Source: Ministeria vibrans ATCC 50519 (Eukaryota > Opisthokonta > Filasterea). From it: DNA of 43,091 bases. The translations under genes were made by a program, and so were the position numbers. Of this stretch, positions 1 through 14,718 are shown in pieces. The first letter of the stretch is position 1; every line of letters starts with the position of its first letter. The notes beneath the pieces are model-generated. The model was not told where the DNA came from, did not search any database, and worked only from the letters and a program-made list of their open reading frames with translations. The stretch lies in assembly GCA_943704425.1 (NCBI GenBank), contig CALSCP010002781.1, positions 26,226 to 69,316 on the forward strand, in the 5' to 3' direction.

Positions 1-110
<110 letters not shown>

Positions 111-154
111 ACAAAGACATGCACACACACACACGGAGATCGAGAGGGGAGTAC

Positions 155-380
155 CTTGTTCATGACTTCTATTTCGCTCGTGTGCATAAAGGTAAACAGT
201 TCACGGTTGCTGTCGGCAACTTGGTTGAACGCCGACAAAAGCTCGTCGGTGGACTGAGCAAACAGTCCAAAGACCACGACGTCGCCCTTGGCAAAGACCG
301 CCTCAGCCTGGTCGATGCTCGTGACCTCAATCGACGACGGCCCAGTCTGCTTCTTCATGTAAGCCACAATGTCCGCCGCT

Positions 381-417
<37 letters not shown>

Positions 418-928
418 ACCTCTCAGCGACATAGAAAGCATCACTGTGCTACTTACACTTGCGTCCGCCCTCGTAGGCGCCGCTCAGGGCGCCTGATCGG
501 AAGATCTTCAGTGTTGGGTAGCCTGACACGCCAAATCGTCGAGCCAATTCGCCATTTTCGGTCGCATCCACCTTGGCCAACGCCACGGGAGGGTCGTTCT
601 TCTTGAGAATAGGTGCCGCAGCGTCGTACTCGGGCTCGAGCGACTTGCAGTGTCCGCACCTGAGCGGGAGAGAGGAGCGAAAAAGACGTGTTCACATTTG
701 ATTGGCTCGTCGTTGTGGTGGCAACGCCCAGATTCAAAGGGGTTTTGGGCCGCCAGGTGCACTCCATGGACGCAGCCTGATCGCTTACCAGGGCGCATAG
801 AACTCGATGAGCATGAGATCGTGCTTTTTCACTTCCGCTTCGAAATTGGCCTCAGTCAAAACGATTACATCCGACGCGGCCGCCATGGCCGCCACAGTCG
901 CCACAATCAAGCAAGTAATGAGTTTCAT
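155..928 (-). CDS. Protein disulfide isomerase family protein, 5' part (C-terminus outside window)
   Basis: ER oxidoreductase that forms or rearranges disulfide bonds in secretory proteins. Three exons are visible: 928-789, 659-457 and 378-155, all GT-AG, giving 189 residues. The start was chosen because it opens a hydrophobic signal peptide ([19 protein letters not shown]). A thioredoxin-fold a domain follows with the CGHC active site at about residues 48-51 (FYAPWCGHCK), the typical [22 protein letters not shown] segment around residues 80-100, and then the start of a b-type domain. The coding frame runs to the donor at 155/154 and continues past the window edge, so the number of active sites and any KDEL-type retention signal cannot be seen. 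The second intron contains a (GTT)n run at about 381-416. The family is secure; which PDI subtype it is remains open. Confidence 0.9.
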
Positions 929-1056
929 TGGCAACAAAAGTGTTAATAAACAAATGTCAAATATGAAGTGTGAGTGTGTGTGAATAGAGAAAGTTCAAGA
1001 CAAGTTATTTCTTTTTGCACTTTTTTAAAGTTTTTTTTCCTGAACACTTTTTTGAC

Positions 1057-2334
1057 ATGTCAGACTCGGATCAAGTAGAATCGCCCGAGGATCTGTTTGT
1101 GCGTGAAAGAGAGGCACATTCGGATGTGCCAATTTTTGTGCATGCATACAAAGCACTTGTGCTCACGATTGAGATGACCACAGGTCCTTACTCTGCCCGT
1201 CCTGCCGCGTCTCGTGCCTGCCGCGTTGCTGACTCGTGCGCACCATTCTTTTTTCTTGTAGCTACGACGATTATGGGGCTGCGAGACCATCTGCAGGCGA
1301 CGGTAGACCGCTTGAAAGAGCGCGCCGACTCAGTGACCCTTCAGTCGAGCTGTGAACTCTTCCTCACCTTTGTCTCCAAGACCGACCTTCACGATGACTT
1401 TGAGACCACGCGTCAAGGTACCCCAGTAGCCAACAAACAGCGCAACGTGCAAGGCGGAAGAGGAAACAATCAATCGCATTGCTCATTCGACCGATTTTCT
1501 GCTGTTTTCAGTCTTGATCAAGCGAGGGAAGCTGCTCATTGAGAAGGCAGCCGCCGGCAGGTCAACCATTGCCGAACTTGGCTTGCCCTTTATCCGCGAT
1601 GGAGCTGTAAGCCAGGCACGAGAAAGATGAGGCACTCATTGATTTTCGTTTTGGTCACACAGGTGGTGCTGACACACTCCCGTTCACAATGCGCACTGCA
1701 ACTTCTGACGGCCGCCAAACGTGCCCACAAGCGCGTGACAGTGTTGGTGACGGAGAGCCGACCAGCGTGCTACGGCGAGCAGATGGCGAGTGAGCTGCAG
1801 GCGGCGGGCATTCCGGCAACGGTCATCCTTGACGCTGCCGTCGGCTTTTTCATCAGCAAGGTCGACGTGGTGCTCTTTGGCGCAGAGGCTGTGTGTGAGA
1901 ATGGCGGCATTGTCAACACCATTGGAACCTATCAGATTGCTGTGCTTGCCAAACAGTTCAATAAGACAGTCAGACAAGAGACAGAGAGACAGAGAGACAG
2001 ATTGACTGATTGACCCATTGGTTTCAGGTTTATGTTGTCGCTGAGAGTCTCAAGTTCAGTCGGTTATTTCCCCTTAACCACTATGACCTGCCCATCTACC
2101 AGCGCGAGGACTCGGGTCCCCTTTCAACTTCAAATATTGAAGTGAGCCGCACACTCACCCCAAAAACATAGACTCAAACACACACGCACACATCCGTTTT
2201 CTTCCTTTCAGGCGACACTTTTGCAACCGACGATTGACTTTACACCGCCACAATTCATCACCCTTCTGTTTACTGACATTGGTGTTGTGCCGCCCGCGTC
2301 CATTTCAGACGAACTCATCAAATTGTATGCATAA
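1057..2334 (+). CDS. EIF2B1: Translation initiation factor eIF2B subunit alpha
   Basis: Regulatory subunit of the eIF2B guanine-nucleotide exchange factor, which recharges eIF2 with GTP and senses phosphorylated eIF2 in the cytoplasm. Six exons: 1057-1183, 1262-1417, 1512-1606, 1663-1968, 2028-2141 and 2212-2334, summing to 921 nt (306 aa), about the usual length for the alpha subunit. The N-terminal helical region includes [15 protein letters not shown]. The Rossmann-like C-terminal half carries the family signatures [35 protein letters not shown] and [14 protein letters not shown], and the protein ends in [14 protein letters not shown] followed by SDELIKLYA, as alpha subunits do. Introns are 54-94 nt. 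The 3' end converges on the TTC9-like gene with only 59 nt between stop codons. Confidence 0.96.
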
Positions 2335-2393
2335 CAATCCAATGAGACTTTGGTATTATTATTTGTTATGTATATATTCAATTATAATTACTT

Positions 2394-2673
2394 TTACTTG
2401 TTGAACATTCCACCAAAGTTGAGACCCTCGTACGTGGGACGTGTGGCCAGCTCACACTCCTTGAGTGTGTCTCGAATTGGCTTGCTTTCCGGCTGGAGAC
2501 GCTGTGCGTGTTGCAGAACCGGAAGAGCCTTTTCAGAGTGCGACAGACGCAGAAGCGCTGTTCCCTTGCGAAACAGCGCTTTGCTCTGCTCCCCATCAAT
2601 TTTAAGACTCTACATCCATGTTAACATAAAGCACGTTTGAGCAGCGTTGTGAGTAGTTTGCACGCCAAGTGTT

Positions 2674-2711
<38 letters not shown>

Positions 2712-3182
2712 TCACACCTTGTCGCACTTGTCGACGCACTTTTGCCAGTCACCCTCCTTCGTATGCACTGCCGCCAGATTGTTGTACATGGAAAGAAGCG
2801 CCTCGCGAATTTGCACCTTGATCTCCATCGAGATGGTGTCTTTCGCCGCCTGGCCGGGAAACAGCGCCATCATGTCCGACTGGTCGAGTCCCTTGATGTA
2901 GAGTATCGCCTGAAACACAACACACACACACACACACTCAGTCGCCCTTGCGCCTCCCCCCCTCGCTTAGCTGTTACTGTGTGGTAGCACATTTTCGCTT
3001 CGTGGAGCTGCCCCGAGCGGAACATCTCGTTCCCTTTGTCTTTGAGCTGCAGACGAAATGACGAAAATGGTTGGACGACTTTTGTCTCACACATTTTTGA
3101 GACATACCATCAATCCATATTCAAGCTTAGATTCGACAGAGTCTACGGGAGTCTCTGGTTCGGGGACAACAAAGGTTGACAT
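2394..3182 (-). CDS. TTC9-like tetratricopeptide repeat protein
   Basis: Small TPR protein, probably an adaptor that binds partners through its TPR groove. Four exons: 3182-3108, 3046-2978, 2909-2718 and 2609-2394; 552 nt, 183 aa. Residues from about 26 carry LKDKGNEMFRSGQLHEAKMCYH (TPR 1), then AILYIKGLDQ, a second helical pair with YNNLAAVHTKEGDWQKCVDK and a third with SKALFRKGTALLRL. The LYIKG segment after TPR 1 is characteristic of TTC9/TTC9C, which resemble the TPR part of large FKBPs; no FKBP domain is present. The third intron (2717-2610) contains a (TG)n run at about 2676-2709. The gene is convergent with eIF2B alpha. The TTC9 name rests on motif order, not on a search. Confidence 0.82.
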
Positions 3183-3436
3183 AACAGACAAAAGAAAAAG
3201 ATTAATGAAAAGAAAATAATAAAATTAATCAAAAAGCAACGCAATACTTCCGCCGTAGATTGGTAAATATGTCACTTGCTTGTAATTTTGCGTGAATAGT
3301 AGAGTTTTGCAAACGGAAATTTAAACCAACATAAAACTTTTTATGTGACAATAATAAATTTAGGAATAAATGAAGTGAAAAGTATAAACAAAGGTAGTGA
3401 GCATGCAGTCAATGTGTCTCGGTTTCTGTCTGTTTG

Positions 3437-5665
3437 TCAGCATGAAAAGTCCCAACAGATGAGCATTCCATCATCAGAACCACTCACAATCCTACAACAA
3501 AGGAAAGAGAAGAATAAGCAACGGTGTGCCGTGCGTTGTCTTGAAGATGAAATTGTGCACCTTGAGTCGTTGAAATGCAGACAGGAGACGGGGGTGACGT
3601 GGGAGAGAGAGTGAAGACAAGCACCCGAGTCCAAGTCCCACACTTTGATCGTGAGGTCGTCCGAGCAGGAGACGACGCGCAGCGAGTCAAACTGAACACC
3701 GCGAACACCCGCCGTGTGACCAAAAAGCGTCTTACGACACACTCCCGTGTCCATATTCCACACCTGTTGCGTATACAACAACGCCAATCAGCAATGTGCA
3801 GCTACAAGAGTGTACTACCAACTCACCTTGATAGTATTGTCCATTCCCGCACTGACAATCGTGTTGTGGCTGAGCTGCACAGCGCACACTTCCGCCATGT
3901 GCCCCTGGAACACCCGCAGACACACCACCCGCTCACAGTCCCACAGACGCATTGTGTGGTCATCACTGGCACTCAGCACATGCGCATTGTGGATACGCAC
4001 CGCAGTGATAAAGTCAGAGTGTCCTACATACCCTCAAATCAGTCAAGAGTGATTGACACATCCACAGAAACAAACGTGCTCCTCAAAGGCACATCTCACA
4101 ATATGCGCCCATTCTCACTCACTTGCTCAAACACACCCCCAAAAACAAAGTCTCTCTCACATACCTCGCAAGAGCTTGACTTGACCGTCGGTAAAGGTCC
4201 ACACGCGGATCGTGCAGTCTGTGCTGCCACTGACGAGCTTCTCATGGTCAAACTGCAGAGTGGTCACACCCGACTCGTGTCCCTATGTTCAATCCAGCTC
4301 AAGTGCACCACTCTCATCGTGTTAGCTAGTGCTCTGCCTACCTCAATGGTGCGTACACACTCGCCACTGTTGATGTCCCAGATCTTCATTGTGGCGTCCA
4401 TTGAGCCACTGCGCCATTCACAGTCAGTACCAAACGCGCACGCACCACACGCACACACCACGCACACACCAAGCACGCACACACACCATGCACACACACC
4501 ATGCACACACACCATGCACACACACCATGCACACATACCATGCACACATACCATGCACACACACCATGCACACACACCATTCACACACACCATTCACACA
4601 CACCATGCACACATACCATGCACACACACCATGCACACACACCACACGCACACACTTCTCTGTCACAATGCACTCACCTGATAATCTTCACATTGTCAAA
4701 TTGCAGGCACCGCACACTCTCAAGATGACCCGTAAGTGTCAACAGGCACTCGCGACTGCACAGGTTCCACACTCGGATTGTGTTGTCGTTGCTTCCTGAC
4801 ACAATCTATTCCCACACACACACAAAAAAACGATTGCGTATGTTAAATTTTTCAAGTCCTTTTTTCTCCACTCAAACCTTCTTGTCGTCAAATTGCACAC
4901 AGGTGACTCCCTGCTCGTGCCCCACGTACCGCCGGATTTTATTGTTTCCTCTTCTCCACTACGAACACACACAGAGAAGAGCGTCAACAACCCAAAAGGA
5001 CAAACGCTCCGTTAGTACGTTTGTCTCAATGCGCAGTCGCTCGGCATACACATCCTTCCAGCGTCTCTTCTTTCGCTACAGAAACAAGAGTGAGGTGAGC
5101 CAGACAAGCGCACGACAACACAACGGGGCTGGTACCGTCTCTTCAGAGCCGCAGGCCCCGCCAAAGCTCGTGGGGTCGTCGGTGAGGACGAGCGGCAGTC
5201 CCCATCCACACTTGGTGCATTTCTTGTTGATGTGCTGTGCACACATGCGGTGCCACAGCGAATCGTCGTCCGCCAGCGCGTTCCAGCGGCGCGACACCTG
5301 CGCAGCCGCCGCAAGGCCGCGCGCGTCGCAAAAGGACAGGATGCGCTTGGCCAGATTGGTCGGCAGACGCGCAATGAAGTCGACGCGCACGAGCGGATCC
5401 AGGACCCGGTAGGTGTGCGACAGCAGCGACGACGGTGCCACCTGTGCGTGCGAGACAGCAGTGTAAGGCGCTCGTTCCCCCAACAGTGTGTGTGTGAGTG
5501 TGTGTGTTGAAAATCAAACAGTGCGATGAAAAAAAAAAAAAAAAAAAAAAAAGAAAAAGAAAGAAGAAGAAGAGAGGCCACAGACTTCGCTTGGCGTGTC
5601 TTACCTGGGTCGCTGGAGAGCCGTAAGCAGACGACACAGTTCAATGCATTCCGAACTTCTTCCAT
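3437..5665 (-). CDS. F-box/WD40 protein, FBXW7/Cdc4-like SCF substrate receptor
   Basis: Expected to be the substrate-recognition subunit of an SCF (Skp1-cullin-F-box) ubiquitin ligase. Ten exons: 5665-5605, 5470-5136, 5075-5019, 4958-4878, 4805-4678, 4408-4342, 4282-4165, 4023-3827, 3763-3561 and 3491-3437; 1302 nt, 433 aa. The F-box lies at about residues 51-92 (DFIARLPTNLAKRILSF, then AAAAQVSRRWNALADDDSLW). A basic linker (RKKRRWKDVYAERLR) leads into WRRG and seven WD40 repeats with signatures such as IVSGSNDNTIRVWNL, VSGSTDCTIRVW, VLSASDDHTMRLWD, VSAGMDNTIK and VSCSDDLTIKVWDLDSG. The linker-plus-WRRG junction is as in FBXW7. Exon 2 is joined at the non-obvious acceptor GAACGAG because it alone keeps phase. 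Intron 5 is almost wholly microsatellite. Confidence 0.92.
4430..4656. repeat. Intronic (CACACACCATGCA)n minisatellite
   Basis: About fifteen copies of a 12-13 bp unit of the form CACACACCATGCA, with variants in which CATGC is replaced by CATTC or the CACA part by CATA. It fills most of the F-box/WD40 intron between exon 5 (ending 4678) and exon 6 (starting 4408). The long open frames across it on both strands (MHTHHAHTPCTHT on +, MVCVHGVCAWCV on -) are products of the repeat and not genes. Confidence 0.95.
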
Positions 5666-5770
5666 CGTCAAAAAAAAAGTGGCAAAATTGGAATTTGGAA
5701 AAATAATTATCTTTCGTTTGGAGTCGCAGCTTTTTTGATCTGTCGAAAGGATTGGAAAGGAAATACCCAA

Positions 5771-5870
5771 GGGTGTAGCTCAGTTGGCTCACACGGCGCA
5801 TTTTGAGTCAGTAGTCACTAGCCAGCCGTCAGACGTCAGAGTGCGGCGCTACACTTGTATTCGATTCTCG
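5771..5870 (+). ncRNA. tRNA-like element with A-box and B-box, probably a tRNA-derived relic
   Basis: GGGTGTAGCTCAGTTGGC at 5771 matches the 5' end and A-box of a eukaryotic tRNA, and GTATTCGATTCTC near 5858 resembles the B-box/T-arm. GTGTAGC (5773-5779) is exactly complementary to GCTACAC (5848-5854). I cannot fold a standard cloverleaf with an identifiable anticodon, and the B-box lies outside the 7-bp stem. A decayed tRNA gene or the head of a tRNA-derived SINE is therefore more likely than a working tRNA. It sits in the 275-nt space between the divergent F-box/WD40 and DHX8 genes. Confidence 0.35.
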
Positions 5871-5940
5871 ATTTTTTGATTCATTTATTTTGTGATTCAT
5901 TGGGATTTAACTTTTGAATCAAACCTTTTTCTTCAAGACC

Positions 5941-10821
<4,881 letters not shown>

Positions 10822-10879
10822 AGAGAGAGAGAAAGAGAAATCCAATTCAAGTACAAAATTTATGATTCTTTCTTTAAAA

Positions 10880-12645
10880 TTACAAGAGACACAACACATT
10901 CTTGTCGTCCTCATAACAAATGCCATCCAGCTGCATCGCATTCACAACGTTCTTCACGTCTTCCTCCGACGCAACACTCGCCCCAGAGACGGACCTCACC
11001 AGCTCCGCCGTCGTGCGTGGCCGTGCCACAGTGCGCCTCAGTTCATGGATCAGTGTCGTACGCAGTGCGTCGTCACGTCGCCGCACTTCTGCTGTGTGTC
11101 GCTGCTCTGCCAACTGACGCACAAAGTACACACGTAATCGCCCCCGCTCGCCCCACCCCGAGACGCCATCACTCACACTCGGGCGGATTTGCTATGTACA
11201 CACCAACAAAAAATAAGTCCCAAATCAGAACGTCAAGTCGCTTTTCGTGATCTCACTTCGTAGAGAGGGTAAGCAAGTCGTTCGAGATCATTGTCAGTAA
11301 GAGTTGCTGCCAGTGCCTTCATCGCCTCATACACATCCGCCAGTACACACCGCTTTGTCGTCTTCTCTTCTACTTCGTCTTCCGCATTCGCCAGATACGA
11401 CCCACACTCAAAAGCGCGTCGCAGTGACTGATTCGCACTCTGTGGTTGAACCGGCAAACCGTTGGACTGTCGCATGGCTCGTACCTCTCGTCTCGTTTTA
11501 CTTTCCGCACCCCTTTTTCGCAACGTCTCATCGCCTATCTCTTCTTCACTGTCATGATCGACTCTCTGTCGCTTGGCATCCCTTTCTCCTGCCTCTTCTT
11601 CCACCCTTTCCTCACATACTGGAATAGTGCGTCCAAGCAACGTCACATTGTCTACCCGCACATAATTTCGCCCCACTCGCTCGCCAATCGCCACTCCGTC
11701 GTGTTCTTCCTCGTGGCTCGTGTACACACCAATTTTCTCACCTAATCATCAATCAGCATGGAAAACAAAGAAGCACTGTTTTAACCTTTGGCGCGAGCAT
11801 TTCGAGCGGCGACTTCGGACGCGAGCGAAAGCGCTTCGGGCCTAAGTTGCACGCGAAACGTTTGCAAAGAGACGGTGAGGAACACATACACACACACCAC
11901 AAAGACACACACACAAAGACACAAACACAAACACAAAGCACACACACAAACACAAAGCACACACACAAACACAAAGCACACACACAAACACAAAGCACAC
12001 ACACAAAAACAAAGCACACACACAAAGCACACACACAAAGCACACACACAAAGCACACAAACACAGACACAAACACAAAGACACACACCACAAAGACACA
12101 CACAAAGACACGCACACAAAGACACACACACACACACACCCATACACACTGATCGTCATCAACGAGACGTACCAGGTGTAGCCTTGGCGTTGCGCAATGA
12201 CTGCGGCCCAGAGAATCATGACAGGAGTTCGGTTGACTTGGACAACGTCGATCGCTCGGCCTGCGCGAACTCATACGGCGTCAACAATCGAACAATGGTG
12301 CACTCGAATCGCCTCACCCTCTGCTGTTGCAACTGGAGGAGTGACCGGCCCGACGTCGGCTGCTCTGGCGCGTGCTGCGTCTGCTTCCCGCTTTCGTTTT
12401 GCGACGACACTTTTGATGCCCGTCAAAACTTTTCGTCGTACGACCGCTGGAAGAGGTTTTAGCGCAGCATCGCCTCCTTGCATGACGGCACTTGGGGTTC
12501 CAAACCCATTGTCGATCAAAGTTCGGGCTGTACTAAACGCTGCGTCGCCCAGGTTCGCATCGAAGAGGAATTGCACCAAACCGCCAAGGTCGATTTCGCT
12601 GGCCATTTCCGTTTTCGCTGACGCGTCTGCTGGGTCGCTACTCAT
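10880..12645 (-). CDS. Unrecognised conserved protein with an LWAAVIAQR motif domain
   Basis: I do not recognise a named family. Five exons: 12645-12318, 12260-12173, 11841-11786, 11741-11257 and 11191-10880; 1269 nt, 422 aa. Residues 1-100 are helical and Ala-rich with charged ends (LVQFLFDANLGDAAFSTART, then KVLTGIKSVVAKRKREAD). Around residues 116-158 is the best-conserved-looking part: VNRTPVMILWAAVIAQRQGY followed by EALSLASEVAARNARAKGEK. I have an impression of similar proteins in fungi and bacteria but cannot verify it. A charged, probably disordered middle follows, then a C-terminal helical region ending in DGICYEDDKNVLCLL. Intron 1 (57 nt) is inferred to remove an in-frame TGA. Intron 3 (11842-12172) is packed with ACACAAAGC repeats. 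The stop lies 58 nt from the DHX8 stop (convergent). Confidence 0.72.
11883..12145. repeat. Intronic (ACACAAAGC)n / (ACACAAAGAC)n minisatellite
   Basis: A run of CA-rich units of the form CACACACAAACACAAAG and CACACACAAAGAC occupies most of an intron of the unrecognised minus-strand gene. Long open frames over it (CVCVCALCVC on -, HTQTQSTHTN on +) are artefacts of the repeat. Confidence 0.93.
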
Positions 12646-12757
12646 CGCGAGAAGCAAAACAATAATAATTATTATAATACAAATTATAATAATACGAAGG
12701 AGAAGAACACAAACACAATGAATGTATTTACTAATGATAATAATTATAATACGAAGA

Positions 12758-12832
12758 ATCAACTTATTTCTTAAGCGAGGACCGCCTGGCAACCTCAACC
12801 AATGCGCTAGAGATAAAATACATTGCTTACTG
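12758..12832 (-). other. Possible degenerate tRNA-like sequence
   Basis: On the minus strand, TCTCTAGCGCATTGGTTGAGG resembles a tRNA 5' half with an A-box, and GTTGATTCTTCG about 45 nt further on weakly resembles a B-box. No acceptor stem is evident. It lies in the space between the start of the unrecognised gene and the stop of the Smaug-like gene. This is a weak call. Confidence 0.2.
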
Positions 12833-12862
12833 AATGTTTAGGGAGGACGATAGTGTTTTGTA

Positions 12863-14444
12863 TTATAATTCAAGTCGATTCATGACGACGGGAGCAGGAC
12901 AATCAAATCCGCGATGGCCATGTACACCACAATTGAAGCAGAATGGCTCATGCTCCTCTTCCTCAACGCCCTCTGTATCCTCTGCTTCTACGTCTCTCCC
13001 ACTTAAACTTTCATCAGCAGGCGGCATCAGCTCTTCCCCACTCGCACTACAACTCACTAAACACATATTCAATCGGATAGACAATTAGAGAAAAAACAAC
13101 ACTCTCTGCCTCTTTGTCTCCCGTACCTGAGAAATCCATTTCATCAAGGTACTTGCGCAACTTCCGTGCAGCTCCTGTAGTCAGTCCTCTTTGCACCAGA
13201 TCCGTCTCTCCAAACGTAATCAGCTGCCGCAGACTTGTTCCTTCAAAATTTGGCTGAGAGAGAAAGAATGAGAGGCACAAAAACAAAAACACTAAGTTCT
13301 TACAGTGTATTTGTGGAGTCGTAGTGCTTTAAGCAACTGTCCTATTGGTAGTTCGCCCGACTGCCAATCGAGCGACTCACAGCTCAGACTGCGTACACAT
13401 TGCTATGATAAAGACAACAGTGTCATTACACTGTTCCTTGAATCAATTTTTGACTTTTGATTTTACGGGCGACAGAGGAGCAATACTACTTGATTTGCGT
13501 GCAGGACCCGAAGACGAGTCTCGCTTGCCTTTCCCGTCACCCTAATGGCCGTGACATTAAAAAGAAGAAGAGGGGATAAGTAAAGAACAAGGAACCGCCA
13601 AAGTGCATGCCTTTTCTTCGTCGAGATTAAGCAACGCGACGAAATCATTCACAACTGAGTCGTCTGCAGTCCCCGTCAGCTACAAAAGAAAACCAAACAA
13701 ACAAACAAACAAACAAACAAACATCAAAATAGTATCTTCAGACGTGGCTACTTGGAGAGAGGAGTGGTGCAATGGTGGTGTCGTACGTTTGAGCGCAGGT
13801 GCCTCAGAAAGGACTCCTTGTCGCCAGCGGCAAAGGCCGGGTGTTGGAGCGCACGCACAAGAAGAGTGCACAAATGGTCGCCAAACGCCCCGTGAGAACT
13901 GTCCATGTCCTACAAACAACAACCCCAACCACTCCAGCAGCGGCATGAGATTGCTTCGCAGACAGCGACATGGGGCGTTTACGTGAACTTTGCAAATGAG
14001 TTTTGCGAGAAGGTCCGCAGCCACAGTGTTCCCAGGAGCCAAGAGCGGCACGTACTCATGCAGCGTCTCCATCAGCGTCGTCGGCTCGCTGGGCGTCGCA
14101 AAAAGCCGCTGTAAGTGTTCTAGAACATACACAATGGGGATTGGGTTGGAGGGGAGCGCGATCGGGCGCGTACCCGGCGAGTTTGCGCAATGCTCCAGTG
14201 TGCGCACCATCGATCGGGCCGCCTGTGCCCGCTTCTGCACAATGGAGCTGACGAATCGCAGGTCCAGAGGGTTCAGATGTTGAAATAGGGTGCACAGGAC
14301 GGTAGTGCGCTCTCCCGGCCGAAGTCTGCGCGCGACGAGGCAAGTTCATATCGTTTCTCTCTCTCGTTGGTGCGACCGCACGTACCGCCCGAACCAGCGG
14401 TCGACTTCGCCGCTTTGCGCCACGTATGTTGAAAAAGCACTCAT
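12863..14444 (-). CDS. Smaug/SAMD4-like RNA-binding SAM protein with a C-terminal CCHC zinc knuckle
   Basis: Predicted cytoplasmic post-transcriptional repressor that binds stem-loops in mRNA through its SAM domain, as Smaug and Vts1 do. Eight exons: 14444-14386, 14325-13983, 13909-13787, 13679-13611, 13541-13467, 13402-13304, 13253-13127 and 13056-12863; 1089 nt, 362 aa. Residues 1-175 match the Smaug N-terminal region (VDRWFGRLRPGERTTVLCTL, EHCANSPG, HEYVPLLAPGNT, LLVRALQHPAF). The SAM domain at about 236-296 begins IGQLLKALRLHKYTPNFEG and contains LTTGAARKLRKYL; LRLHKY and the GARxK-like basic patch mark RNA-binding SAMs. A zinc knuckle CFNCGVHGHRGFDC (CX2CX4HX4C) lies at about 338-351. 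The donor at 13611 appears to be GC (AAAAG|GCATGC); a weak in-frame GT donor 15 nt further on is the alternative. Confidence 0.87.
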
Positions 14445-14718
14445 GCCAGCACGAGAGCCGAATCTACAAAAGGCGTTCACTTGAAGTGAAAAAAGATAAA
14501 CAAAAAAATGAATTATGAATCAAGAATGAATATAGATAAAAAGCTAAACTCATTACTCAAACGCTACAAAGAATGCGATCAACTCAGCTGACGCCTGACA
14601 TCTCACATCAGCAATGTGTTTTGTGTAGGATGGTGCCTCATGGTGGCATGTTGCGGGGGTTCACTCTTAATTATTATATTATTTTTCTGTATTGTCATCC
14701 GTTTTGTTTTTTTTTTTT

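Noticed and set aside
4430-4656. CRISPR-like regular repeats
   Set aside because: Units are contiguous with no unique spacers, in a eukaryotic intron.
4264-4799. Open frames of His/Thr/Pro and Cys/Val repeats on both strands
   Set aside because: Generated by the CACACACCATGCA minisatellite inside an intron; no start context, splice support or conserved motif.
5914-5940. Upstream in-frame ATG as the DHX8 start
   Set aside because: The nine added codons (MNQTFFFKT) are not like the family and lie in a T-rich leader; the conserved region begins at the ATG at 5941.
12284-12293. In-frame TGA in the unrecognised gene as evidence of a variant genetic code
   Set aside because: A 57-nt GT-AG intron explains it, and TGA, TAA and TAG are all used as ordinary stops in other genes here.
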